A stretch of DNA of 64,000 nt from JAJFJD01 sp965228695 (GTDB lineage Bacteria > Pseudomonadota > Alphaproteobacteria > UBA8366), in assembly GCA_965228695.1 (NCBI GenBank), contig CBDDIB010000002.1, forward strand, positions 4,340,001 to 4,404,000. The letters run 5' to 3'. A program made the translations under genes and the position numbers. The notes below the pieces were generated by a model. That model searched no databases, had not been told where the DNA came from, and was given only the letters and a program-made list of their open reading frames with translations. This document shows, piece after piece, positions 1 to 7,788 of the stretch; position 1 is the first letter of the stretch, and every line of letters starts with the position of its first letter.

Positions 1-621
1 GATGGCGTCCTTCATCCGGTGCAGGTCGTCGTCCGACTTGATGTGGCTGACCGCTTCCTTTGCCTGTTCCATGTAATGGTCGTGCTCGTCGTCGTAGATC
101 GTCTGCATCGCCTTCGCGGTCAGATCGTTCACCGCGCTGCCGCTCAGGTCCTTCCCTTCCCGAAACAGCCGCGCGCCGCCCCCCTCGGTGAAGCCGACCG
201 CCGCGTTCAGCAGCGGGTCGTCCTGCGCCACATAGCCGCGCCGCAGATCGCCAAGCTTCTTTTCCTCCGAAAGCTGAATGGTGTCATCGGACGAGATCGA
301 ACGGCCCACCAGATGCTCGAAGATATCCGCCAGCAGGACGTAGTGATTGAATTCCTGAACCAATTGCAGCAGGAGGAAGTGATAGTCGTGCCGGTCGATT
401 TCCTTGTCGACCTGGGGGAACATCGCGACCGCATCGGTCAGTTCCTTGTGCAGGCCATTGAAGAACCCGTCGACCGGGTTCAACTCTTTCCAGATTTGAG
501 CGCGGAGATAGAAGATGTGATCGTCGTCGGCCGCTCTTGCGAAAAAGCGTTTGGCAATTTCCGCCTCGCATTCCCAATACGGCCACGCGGCATCAATCAA
601 TTCCTGTTCAATATCGTCCAT
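1..621 (-). CDS. Partial hypothetical protein, possible ferritin-like diiron protein
   Basis: An open frame runs on the minus strand from an ATG at 621 to the left edge of the window, so the C-terminus is missing; 207 residues are visible. I do not recognise the family. The visible part is acidic, rich in His and aromatic residues and looks mostly helical. It holds two ExxH motifs (E90-H93 in EFNHY and E179-H182 in DEHDHY) and a Glu-rich first helix (E18, E21). That arrangement is known from ferritin-like diiron four-helix bundles. The spacing fits two metal-binding helices, but a third or fourth Glu ligand cannot be assigned from sequence alone. It is divergent from the TPR/ATP-grasp gene at 851. 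The existence of the gene is well supported; the diiron role is inference. Confidence 0.7.
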   Translation of the reverse strand, partial: MDDIEQELIDAAWPYWECEAEIAKRFFARAADDDHIFYLRAQIWKELNPVDGFFNGLHKELTDAVAMFPQVDKEIDRHDYHFLLLQLVQEFNHYVLLADIFEHLVGRSISSDDTIQLSEEKKLGDLRRGYVAQDDPLLNAAVGFTEGGGARLFREGKDLSGSAVNDLTAKAMQTIYDDEHDHYMEQAKEAVSHIKSDDDLHRMKDAI

Positions 622-653
622 ATCCGCCTCCGGGCGATGTCAATGCAATGGAA

Positions 654-663
654 TTAACGTTAA
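654..663. promoter_or_regulatory. 10-bp perfect palindrome in a divergent intergenic region
   Basis: TTAACGTTAA is a perfect palindrome about 33 bases upstream of the minus-strand gene starting at 621 and inside the 229-base gap before the plus-strand gene at 851. Its position fits an operator, but a 10-base palindrome can occur by chance and I recognise no cognate regulator. Confidence 0.2.
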
Positions 664-850
664 CGCGTGGCCCAGATGACAGCAACTTCAAGCCCTTGGC
701 CGCGCCGGGCCCGGCAAAGTCTCCGGCTGGCGCCTCGCGCAACAGTCGCCCGTTCGCGGCGGCCGCGTTGCGCCCATACCTCCCCAAAGGAGATGTCCGT
801 TTGGGCGATTCGAAGCGGCGGGGCCCACCGCGATAGTATGGACGAATTCC

Positions 851-2608
851 ATGGAGAGGAAAGAACCGCCGTTGACCGAACCGCATGCCATGACACCGCT
901 GGCGCAGGCCACCGACGCTGCCAAGAACGGGCGGTTGGACGAGGCGGAGTCCGTGCTGAGGGGACTGCTCCTCGAAACGCCGAAGGACGCCGAGGCGCAC
1001 AACCTGATTTTCGCGATCGCAATGCAGCGGCGGGATTTCCAGCTCGCCCGGAAGCGCGCCGAAGCCGCCCTGACGCACCTGCCGGACGACGCCCGCGCGC
1101 TCAATAACCTCGGGTCGGTTCTGATGCAGTTTGACGATTATGACGGCGCCTTGGCCAAATTCGACGCGGCGGTCGAAATCGCCCCGAGCTATTTCTTCGC
1201 ACGGCGAAATCGTGGCCTGTTGCATCTGTCATTCGAGCGCTTTGTCGAGGCGGCCGCTGATTTCAAGGCCGCGGTCGCAGCTCAACCCAACCGCGCCGAC
1301 ACGCGTATTGCCCTTGCTGACGCCCTCATCGAAATCGGACAAGTCGATGCGGCGACGGCGGAAATCCAGACCGCCGTCAAGCTCGGCACCGGTTCACATG
1401 CGGAGCAGACCTATATCGGTGGCCGTCTGCTGTATCGGATGGGTAAATTCCCCGCAGCCCGCCAGGCCTTCGCCGCCGCCTTGTCGTCGGACCCGACCAA
1501 GATGAAGCACTACCGGGCATTGGCCGCGGCGAGTTTTCACAGCGGCGATGCCATCTACGGAAAAGAAGTCACCCGCGCCTGCGTCGAGCGATTCCCCAGC
1601 ATCGAGCGCGGCCCCGGTGAACCCGCCCAGAGGGTCCTGGTTCTGGAGGCGCTCGGCGAGGATTGCTTTACCACGATGGGGCGCAAGGGCCTGAACTATC
1701 GGCCCGGTAACTATCCCGCCTTTATGCCGCCCGAGCGCATCGCATACACCCACGTCCTGACCGATACGATCGACACGCTCGGCGGCGTCATCGACCTTGG
1801 AAAATTCGATCTCGCGATCAACAATCGCTCGGTGCACGAAAGGCTCGTGATGCGCGGCCAGGTCGACCGGTTCGATCGCATCGTCGCCGAACTGCCGATG
1901 CCGCTGATCAATCCGCCCAAGGCGGTCGCGCAGGCGACCCGCTTGAACAATTCGCGGAAATTCGCGAATGCCGAACATTTCATCTTTCCGCGGACAATCA
2001 AGGTGACGCACGAGACGGACGCCGCCGCTACCCGGAGCCGCCTCCTGGACGAAATATCCCTTCCCCTCATCCTGCGTCCGCTCGATACGCAACTGGGGAT
2101 CGGCGCGGTCCTGGTGCGGGACGAAACCGCCCTCGAACAGCATTTCAGCACGTCCCCGTATTCCGATTTCTATGCGATCGAGTATCACGATTGCATTTCC
2201 GAAGACGGCCTGTTCCGGCGGTACCGTTACGCCTGTATCGGCGGGCAGCTCGTCCCCGACAACATGCATGCGGCAAAGGAATGGAATGTCCACGGCCATG
2301 GGCGCGATACCTTGGACTGGTATGGCCAAGGCTTGGACCGCGAAGAAATGGCCTACCTCGAAGATCCGGAATCGGTTCTCGGCGCCCTTCCGGAGGTTCT
2401 TTTCAAGGAGATCGCCGACAACACCCCCCTCGACATCTTCGGCATCGACTTCGGGTTTCGGAAAGACGGGCGTATCGTCGTCTTCGAAGCGAACGCCGCA
2501 ATGGCAATCACCGAAGCGGATCTCAATAAATTCCCGTACCGGCGCGCCGGCTGGAAAGAAGCGGTCGCCCGGGTCGAGGCCTATTTCTCGGAAAAGGCGG
2601 CGCAGTAG
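851..2608 (+). CDS. TPR-repeat protein with C-terminal ATP-grasp-like domain
   Basis: A 585-residue protein. Residues about 15-260 form tandem tetratricopeptide-type helical repeats (for example ALNNLGSVLMQFDDYDGALA and the following YFFARRNRGLL repeat). The C-terminal half resembles an ATP-grasp ligase of the RimK/glutathione-synthase type: a hinge strand (LILRPLDTQLG), a central segment with EYHD, and a terminal acidic metal-binding segment ending FGIDFGFRKDGRIVVFEANA, where Asp, Glu and Asn would hold Mg-ATP. No signal peptide is seen, so it is probably cytoplasmic. ATP-grasp enzymes join a carboxylate to an amine or thiol; the TPR part probably binds the acceptor protein or peptide. The substrate is unknown. 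The start is uncertain: an in-frame TTG at 872 lies behind AGAGGA, and an ATG at residue 14 is also possible. Confidence 0.75.
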   Translation: MERKEPPLTEPHAMTPLAQATDAAKNGRLDEAESVLRGLLLETPKDAEAHNLIFAIAMQRRDFQLARKRAEAALTHLPDDARALNNLGSVLMQFDDYDGALAKFDAAVEIAPSYFFARRNRGLLHLSFERFVEAAADFKAAVAAQPNRADTRIALADALIEIGQVDAATAEIQTAVKLGTGSHAEQTYIGGRLLYRMGKFPAARQAFAAALSSDPTKMKHYRALAAASFHSGDAIYGKEVTRACVERFPSIERGPGEPAQRVLVLEALGEDCFTTMGRKGLNYRPGNYPAFMPPERIAYTHVLTDTIDTLGGVIDLGKFDLAINNRSVHERLVMRGQVDRFDRIVAELPMPLINPPKAVAQATRLNNSRKFANAEHFIFPRTIKVTHETDAAATRSRLLDEISLPLILRPLDTQLGIGAVLVRDETALEQHFSTSPYSDFYAIEYHDCISEDGLFRRYRYACIGGQLVPDNMHAAKEWNVHGHGRDTLDWYGQGLDREEMAYLEDPESVLGALPEVLFKEIADNTPLDIFGIDFGFRKDGRIVVFEANAAMAITEADLNKFPYRRAGWKEAVARVEAYFSEKAAQ

Positions 2609-2614
2609 CGCGGA

Positions 2615-2628
2615 GCCGGATATCCGGC
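2615..2628. terminator. Candidate bidirectional hairpin between convergent genes
   Basis: GCCGGATATCCGGC is a perfect 14-base palindrome lying in the 28-base gap between the stops of two convergent genes; flanking CGGA and TTCCG could extend the stem with a bulge. There is no T-run, so intrinsic termination is only a possibility. Confidence 0.35.
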
Positions 2629-2636
2629 CGTTCCGC

Positions 2637-3056
2637 CTATTTCCAGCCGATCGGCTCGTAGCCGCGGTCCCGCAAGCATTTGTTGACGAATTTTTTGTGA
2701 ACCGGACTGGGTTTCCGGGTCTTGAACAGCCCGCGGATCAGCCCCGCCGTCGCACCGGTCGCGGCGCCCACGGCCGCGCCGCGTCCGGCCGAACCGACGA
2801 TGGCGCCGCCGACCGCGCCCACGGCCGCACCGACGCCGCCTCCAACCGCCGTGCCGCCAGCGACGTCACCCGCCGCCCCGTCCTTGGACGACGCGCCATG
2901 GTTTTCGGCCATCGCGACGCAACGCTCGATGTCGCGATCCGCCGCAGCCTGCCCAACAGTCGATAGATGACGGTTCGGGTACAGCACCGGTTGCGGCGAC
3001 GCGCATCCGGAAAGGACCAGAACGGCGGCCGCCAAACTCAACGTAACTCGCACCAT
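2637..3056 (-). CDS. Glycine-zipper lipoprotein
   Basis: A 139-residue protein read from an ATG at 3056, chosen because GGAGGA lies about 9 bases upstream; longer in-frame starts lack this. Residues 1-18 form a lipoprotein signal with the lipobox LSGC, so the mature protein would begin at Cys18 and be anchored in the outer or inner membrane. The middle of the protein is almost only Gly, Ala and Val in a GxxxG-type glycine zipper (about residues 60-100), followed by a basic segment and a C-terminus containing FVNKCLRDRGYEPIGW, typical of small envelope glycine-zipper proteins. The exact role is unknown. It is convergent with the TPR/ATP-grasp gene and divergent from the dehydrogenase at 3259. 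Confidence 0.75.
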   Translation of the reverse strand: MVRVTLSLAAAVLVLSGCASPQPVLYPNRHLSTVGQAAADRDIERCVAMAENHGASSKDGAAGDVAGGTAVGGGVGAAVGAVGGAIVGSAGRGAAVGAATGATAGLIRGLFKTRKPSPVHKKFVNKCLRDRGYEPIGWK

Positions 3057-3258
3057 GGACACTGTCCTCCGTCGCGTCGGTTGGGCGCTACTTACCATAG
3101 AAAATATGCCGGCAATAGCTCCTTCGCCTTCCACGGGACAGGCCTCGTCCGGGCCGCTTTGGCGCTCCGGATAGCGTTCGTCCTATGATGGCCGGCACAA
3201 AGGAAAAATTACGGCGCCCCCGGACCGGGCGGTCAATCTTCGACAAGGGAGCATCATC

Positions 3259-4155
3259 ATGAAGGCGGGATTTATTGGTACGGGCAGCATGGGATTACCG
3301 CTCGCGTCCAGTCTGCTCGATCAGGAAAAATCCCTGGTCGCCTATGACATCGATCAGGACGCGACGAAGCCGCTGGCGGAGAAACAGGCCAGGATCGTCA
3401 ACGCGCCCGTTGAAGTCGCCGACGCATCCGAGGTGGTCTTCGCGTGTTTGCCGAGTATCGACAGTTTTCACGCCGTCGCTTCCGGAGCGGATGGCGTCGT
3501 CCACGGGAAACAAGTCAAGATTTTCGTGAACCTTGGAACCATGGGCACCGACGCCGTTGCCGAGGTCGAGGCGACGCTGGCGGAATCCGGCATCGCCGTT
3601 CTCGATTCGCCGATCACCGGCGGTGTGGCCCGCGCCAAGGAGCGCGACATGACGGTCATCACCTCCGGTCCGCGTGCGGTGTTCGAACAGGTCGAACCGA
3701 TGTTGCAGGCCTTCGCGCGGGACATCCATCACGTCGGCGAAAAGGTCGGGCAGGCGCAGCTCACCAAGATCTGCAACAACGTCATGTCGTCCACCAACCT
3801 GTTGATCGGGTTGGAAGCCTTGGTCATGGCCGCGAAGGGCGGGGTCGACCCGGAAAAGGCCTTGGCGGTCTTCAACTCCGGTACCGGCCAGAACAGCGCG
3901 ACGCTGACCAAAATTCCCAAATTCGTGATGAACCGGAGTTTCGCGATGGAAGCGCCGATGCATGTTACCGAAAAGGACTCGCATCTCTGGCAGCAGGAAT
4001 CCGAGCGCCTCGGGGTGCCGCAGATCGTGGCCAGCGCAACCTATCAGGCCCTGCAACAGGCACTTGCCATGGGGATGCGCGGCAGCGACCACAGCGAGAT
4101 CGTCAAGCTGGTCGAACGAAATGCGGACTACCAGCTGCCGAAAACGCGCGATTGA
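3259..4155 (+). CDS. 3-hydroxyisobutyrate dehydrogenase-family oxidoreductase
   Basis: A 298-residue beta-hydroxyacid dehydrogenase, the usual family length, that would oxidise a 3-hydroxy acid (3-hydroxyisobutyrate, tartronate semialdehyde or similar) with NAD(P). The N-terminal Rossmann fold starts with FIGTGSMG (5-12). The substrate loop DSPITGG lies at 116-122. The catalytic Lys is K170 followed by NN at 173-174 (KICNN). The C-terminal half is the all-helical domain. The start has AAGGGAGC about 8 bases upstream. The MmgE/PrpD gene follows after 16 bases on the same strand, so the two are probably co-transcribed and act on related branched or short-chain hydroxy acids. The exact substrate cannot be read from sequence. 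Confidence 0.85.
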   Translation: MKAGFIGTGSMGLPLASSLLDQEKSLVAYDIDQDATKPLAEKQARIVNAPVEVADASEVVFACLPSIDSFHAVASGADGVVHGKQVKIFVNLGTMGTDAVAEVEATLAESGIAVLDSPITGGVARAKERDMTVITSGPRAVFEQVEPMLQAFARDIHHVGEKVGQAQLTKICNNVMSSTNLLIGLEALVMAAKGGVDPEKALAVFNSGTGQNSATLTKIPKFVMNRSFAMEAPMHVTEKDSHLWQQESERLGVPQIVASATYQALQQALAMGMRGSDHSEIVKLVERNADYQLPKTRD

Positions 4156-4171
4156 CGACAAGGAGATTTCG

Positions 4172-5581
4172 ATGACCCCGCCGCCCGACGCCGCAGAAAC
4201 CCCCGCCGTCACGGAGCATCTTGCGCGCTTTATCCGTGAAACCGACTATGACGACATCCCCGCCGATATCCGGATATTGGCCAAAGGCCATATTCTGGAC
4301 GCGCTCGGACTGTCTCTCGCGGGAGCCACGACGCCCGGCAGCCGGATCATCGCCGACCACATCGCCGCGCTGAACTGCGACGGCCAGTCGCACGTCTTCG
4401 GAACCGACCTCGTCACCGCGCCGCAATTCGCCGCGCTGGCGAACGGCGCCGCCATCCACGCGCATGATTACGACGACACCTGCCCGCAGCATCTCGCCGA
4501 CCGCAACGGCGGATTGCACGCGACGGGCCCTGTGATGTCCGCCGCGTTGGCCGTTGCCGAACCGTCCGGCCTGCCCGGCCGCGCCGTGCTCGAAGCGTTC
4601 CATGTGGGCGTCGAGGTCGCGTGCCGAATCAACCACGCCGTGAACGACCGACATTGCGCCAGCGGCTATCATCCGTCCGGGACGGTGAACGTCTTCGGCA
4701 CGGCGGCAGCGGCCAGCCGGCTGCTCGGCGCCTCCCATGAGGTGATGCTGACCGCGCTCGGGTTGGCCGCCAGCCATTCGAGCGGCGTGCGGGAGAACTT
4801 CGGCACGATGACAAAACCGTATCATGCCGGGCACTCGGCGGAAGGCGGCGTCATTTCCTCGGAACTGGCGGCGCGCGGCTTCACGGCGGCGCAAAATGTC
4901 CTCGAAGCGTCGCGCGGATTTTTCGCCGTCGGCGGCGGCAGCTTCGACCCGGTCCAGGTCGTGGACCGCCTGGGCGGACCTTGGGCGTTCGAGGACCCCG
5001 GCATCTGGATCAAGCCTCACCCCAGCGGCGCCTTGAACCACGCGGCCATGACCCTGCTCCGCACCTGGCTGCGCGACGGGCGTGTCGCGGCGGACAAGAT
5101 CAAGGCCGTCCGGCTGCGCACGAATTCGAATGTGGTCAACACCCTGCTGCACAACCGGCCAACGACCTGGTTGGAGGCGAAGTTCAGCCTGCCCTTCAAC
5201 GCCGCCGCGATCCTGGTCCGGGGCCGCGCCGGGCTTGCCGAATTCACCGACGCGGTCGTCCAAGACCCGGAGATCCAGGCGATGATCGACAAGGTCGACT
5301 ACGGCGCTTTCGACACGATCGAGGACGGCTATACCAACACGACCACCTTGATCGAGATCGACCTGACCGACGGCAGCACGGTCTCCGGCGAGGTCCACTA
5401 TCCGAAGGGCAGCCCCCAGGACCCGATGTCCTATGACGAGGTCACGGAAAAGTTCGAGGAGTGCGCCGACTACGCCGAGTGGCCCAAGGACAAGGCTGCC
5501 CAAATCGTCGACCTGGTAAGGGATTTCGAGGCCATCGACGACGTGCGGACGCTGACGGCGGTACTCTCCGCGCAGGCATAG
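4172..5581 (+). CDS. MmgE/PrpD family protein
   Basis: A 469-residue member of the MmgE/PrpD family, which includes 2-methylcitrate dehydratase and cis-aconitate decarboxylase. The start at 4172 follows AAGGAGA by 6 bases; an earlier in-frame start would overlap the previous gene. Family features are the N-terminal helical region (ILAKGHILDALGLSLAGA), the active-site-type segment HAHDYDDTCPQH near residues 93-104, KPYHAGHSAEGGV near 216, and the C-terminal lid domain. It sits between a hydroxyacid dehydrogenase and an acyl-CoA dehydrogenase, suggesting dehydration of a short-chain acid in a small catabolic unit. A second, divergent copy lies at 29310. The substrate is not determined. Confidence 0.85.
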   Translation: MTPPPDAAETPAVTEHLARFIRETDYDDIPADIRILAKGHILDALGLSLAGATTPGSRIIADHIAALNCDGQSHVFGTDLVTAPQFAALANGAAIHAHDYDDTCPQHLADRNGGLHATGPVMSAALAVAEPSGLPGRAVLEAFHVGVEVACRINHAVNDRHCASGYHPSGTVNVFGTAAAASRLLGASHEVMLTALGLAASHSSGVRENFGTMTKPYHAGHSAEGGVISSELAARGFTAAQNVLEASRGFFAVGGGSFDPVQVVDRLGGPWAFEDPGIWIKPHPSGALNHAAMTLLRTWLRDGRVAADKIKAVRLRTNSNVVNTLLHNRPTTWLEAKFSLPFNAAAILVRGRAGLAEFTDAVVQDPEIQAMIDKVDYGAFDTIEDGYTNTTTLIEIDLTDGSTVSGEVHYPKGSPQDPMSYDEVTEKFEECADYAEWPKDKAAQIVDLVRDFEAIDDVRTLTAVLSAQA

Positions 5582-5664
5582 CAAACGCCATTCAAGACGA
5601 TGTGACACATCCGCCGAAACGCGCGATATTCGGGCTTTCCAACCGCCGGACCGCCTACCGCAGC

Positions 5665-6828
5665 ATGAGCCCTGCCCCCGCGATACAGCCCGCTTCCGAC
5701 CCCGCCTCGCTTGCGGCCTGCGTCCGGGATTTCGCGTTCCGCGAGATTGTGCCGCGGGGTGATCTGCGGGCGCATGACGTCATTCCCGCAGACCTGTGGC
5801 AGGCCATCGGGGATGCCGGACTGGCGCGCATCGGGCTGCCGGAGACCTATGGCGGCGACGGCGGCGATCTTCGCTCGCTTGCGGTCGCGGCCGAGGCGAT
5901 GGCCGCCGCCTGCGGCATACGCGGCGTGGTGAACCCTTGGCTCGGCCGGCAGCTCAACGCGCGGCAGCAAATCTTGATCCATGGCACGGAGGAACAGCGG
6001 CAGCGCTATCTGCCGGTGTTGGCGGCCGGAACCCTCACCCCCTGCCTCGCCATTTCCGAGCCGAAGGCCGGCGCGCATCCGAAATACCTGTCGACCACCG
6101 CGGTGCGGGACGGCGACGATTTCGTCCTGAACGGCGAGAAGGCCTATCTGAGCAACGGGCCGATCGCCGATTTCTTCATGGTCCTAGCCATCACGGGCAG
6201 CGAGAACGGCCGCAAACAATTCTCCGCTCTGATCGTGCCGCGCGACGCGCCCGGCCTGGAACTGACCGAAGGCGTGAAGATCGACTTCATGCGCCCGGCG
6301 CCCCATTGCGGCCTGCGGCTGACCGACGTGCGGGTACCTGCCGCCAACCTGCTGGGCCAGGAAGGCGATGCCTTCGAGACGATCTCGCTGCCGATGCGGC
6401 GGACCGAGGACGCCCTGTTCGCCGCGTCGATCGCCGGCGCGATGCGCCACCAGTTGGCCGCCCTCGGGCAGGGGATCGGAACCGTCGCGATGAAGGACGA
6501 CCAGGTTGCCGAACTAGGCCGCCTCGCCGCCGTGCCGGACGGTCTGTTCGCCATCGCCTACCGCGCCGCGGAACAGCTCGACCTGGACGCCGACGGCAAC
6601 GCGGATGCAGTCAGCGCCATGGCCGCGGCCGCGCGCGACTGGGCGGGGCAGTCGCAGGAACGCGTCCGGACGCTGATCGACGCCCTCGGCCTCGACCTCC
6701 CGCCCATGCTCGCGGACGAAACCCGTGACCTGGAAAAAGGCCTCGGCATCGCCAGGTCCGCCCATGAAATTCGCGCGCGCCAAAGGGCCCGCACGCTGAT
6801 CCCTGACACAGAAGAAGAAAAAGCATGA
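5665..6828 (+). CDS. Acyl-CoA dehydrogenase family protein
   Basis: A 387-residue flavoprotein of the acyl-CoA dehydrogenase family. The ATG at 5665 was chosen because the protein homology begins there; upstream in-frame residues are low-complexity and overlap the previous gene. Visible features: N-terminal helical domain with IGLPETYGGDGG (about 53-64), then the FAD/substrate strand LAISEPKAGAHP and VLNGEKAYLSNGPIAD (about 130-172). The C-terminal helical domain is poorly conserved: I could not place the usual catalytic Glu or the FAD-binding Arg and Gln-Gly motifs, so it may be a divergent or non-dehydrogenating member. The stop overlaps the next start (ATGA at 6825-6828), indicating translational coupling to the MoxR ATPase. 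Confidence 0.8.
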   Translation: MSPAPAIQPASDPASLAACVRDFAFREIVPRGDLRAHDVIPADLWQAIGDAGLARIGLPETYGGDGGDLRSLAVAAEAMAAACGIRGVVNPWLGRQLNARQQILIHGTEEQRQRYLPVLAAGTLTPCLAISEPKAGAHPKYLSTTAVRDGDDFVLNGEKAYLSNGPIADFFMVLAITGSENGRKQFSALIVPRDAPGLELTEGVKIDFMRPAPHCGLRLTDVRVPAANLLGQEGDAFETISLPMRRTEDALFAASIAGAMRHQLAALGQGIGTVAMKDDQVAELGRLAAVPDGLFAIAYRAAEQLDLDADGNADAVSAMAAAARDWAGQSQERVRTLIDALGLDLPPMLADETRDLEKGLGIARSAHEIRARQRARTLIPDTEEEKA

Positions 6829-7781
6829 ACGACACGACCCCGAAACCCGCCGTCGGCGAGAATATCGCGTCTATCGAAGAGATCATCGACGGGCTCGGCG
6901 ACATCGGATACATCGCCTCGCGCCGCATCGCCACGGCCATCTTTATCGCGCAGAACCTTTCGAAGCCGATCCTCGTCGAAGGGTCGGCGGGCGTGGGCAA
7001 GACCGAACTGGCCGTGTCCGCCGCGCAATGGCTCGGCCTGCCGCTGATCCGGATGCAATGTTACGAGGGCCTGGACGAGTCGAAGGCGCTCTACGAGTGG
7101 AAATACGGCAAGCAGCTTCTCTACACCCAGATCCTCAAGGACAAGATGGGCGAGACGCTGAGCGGGACGAAGACGCTGAACGACGCGATGGACCGGCTGC
7201 ACGGCTTCGGCGATCTGTTCTTCTCGGAACAGTTCCTCGAACCGCGCCCCCTGTTGAAGGCCCTGCGCCAGGAGCATGGCGCGGTCCTGCTGATCGACGA
7301 AATCGACAAATCCGACGAAGAATTCGAGGCCTTCCTGCTCGAAGTGTTATCGGCCTTCCAGGTGTCGATCCCGGAAATCGGCACGATTCAGGCGACTAAG
7401 CCGCCGCTGGTCTTTCTCACGTCGAACAACATGCGCGAGATGGGCGACGCCCTGAAGCGGCGCTGCCTGCATCTGTTCATCCCGCTGCCGGACGCCAAGC
7501 TGGAACAGCGCATCGTCGCCGCCCGCGTCCCCGACATCGACGAAAAGCTCAAGCGCCAGCTCGTCGCCTTCGTGCAGTTGCTGCGCGAGGAGGAGTTGAA
7601 GAAGTTTCCGTCGATCTCCGAAACCATCGACTGGGCGCGGGTTTTGATGCTGCTGCACGCGGAGTCGCTGAACGTGGACCTGGTGCGCGACACGCTAAAC
7701 GTGTTGCTGAAATTCGAGCAGGATTTCACCGCCGTGCGCCGCAGCATCCCGGAGATCACGCGCAAGGCCACACGGGAATAA
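6825..7781 (+). CDS. MoxR-family AAA+ ATPase (CoxD-like)
   Basis: A 318-residue AAA+ ATPase. Walker A is GSAGVGKT (53-60), Walker B LLIDEID (155-161), sensor 1 TSNN (199-202) and the arginine-finger region LKRRCLH (about 210-216). MoxR ATPases remodel or metallate partner enzymes and nearly always work with a VWA-domain protein; that partner is encoded 7 bases downstream. The pair resembles CoxD/CoxE, which in carbon monoxide dehydrogenase clusters mature the molybdenum-copper centre. No coxLMS genes are present here, so the client is unknown; the acyl-CoA dehydrogenase coupled upstream is one candidate by position only. The start shares ATGA with the stop of the preceding gene. Confidence 0.88.
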   Translation: MNDTTPKPAVGENIASIEEIIDGLGDIGYIASRRIATAIFIAQNLSKPILVEGSAGVGKTELAVSAAQWLGLPLIRMQCYEGLDESKALYEWKYGKQLLYTQILKDKMGETLSGTKTLNDAMDRLHGFGDLFFSEQFLEPRPLLKALRQEHGAVLLIDEIDKSDEEFEAFLLEVLSAFQVSIPEIGTIQATKPPLVFLTSNNMREMGDALKRRCLHLFIPLPDAKLEQRIVAARVPDIDEKLKRQLVAFVQLLREEELKKFPSISETIDWARVLMLLHAESLNVDLVRDTLNVLLKFEQDFTAVRRSIPEITRKATRE

Positions 7782-7788
7782 TCCGCCG

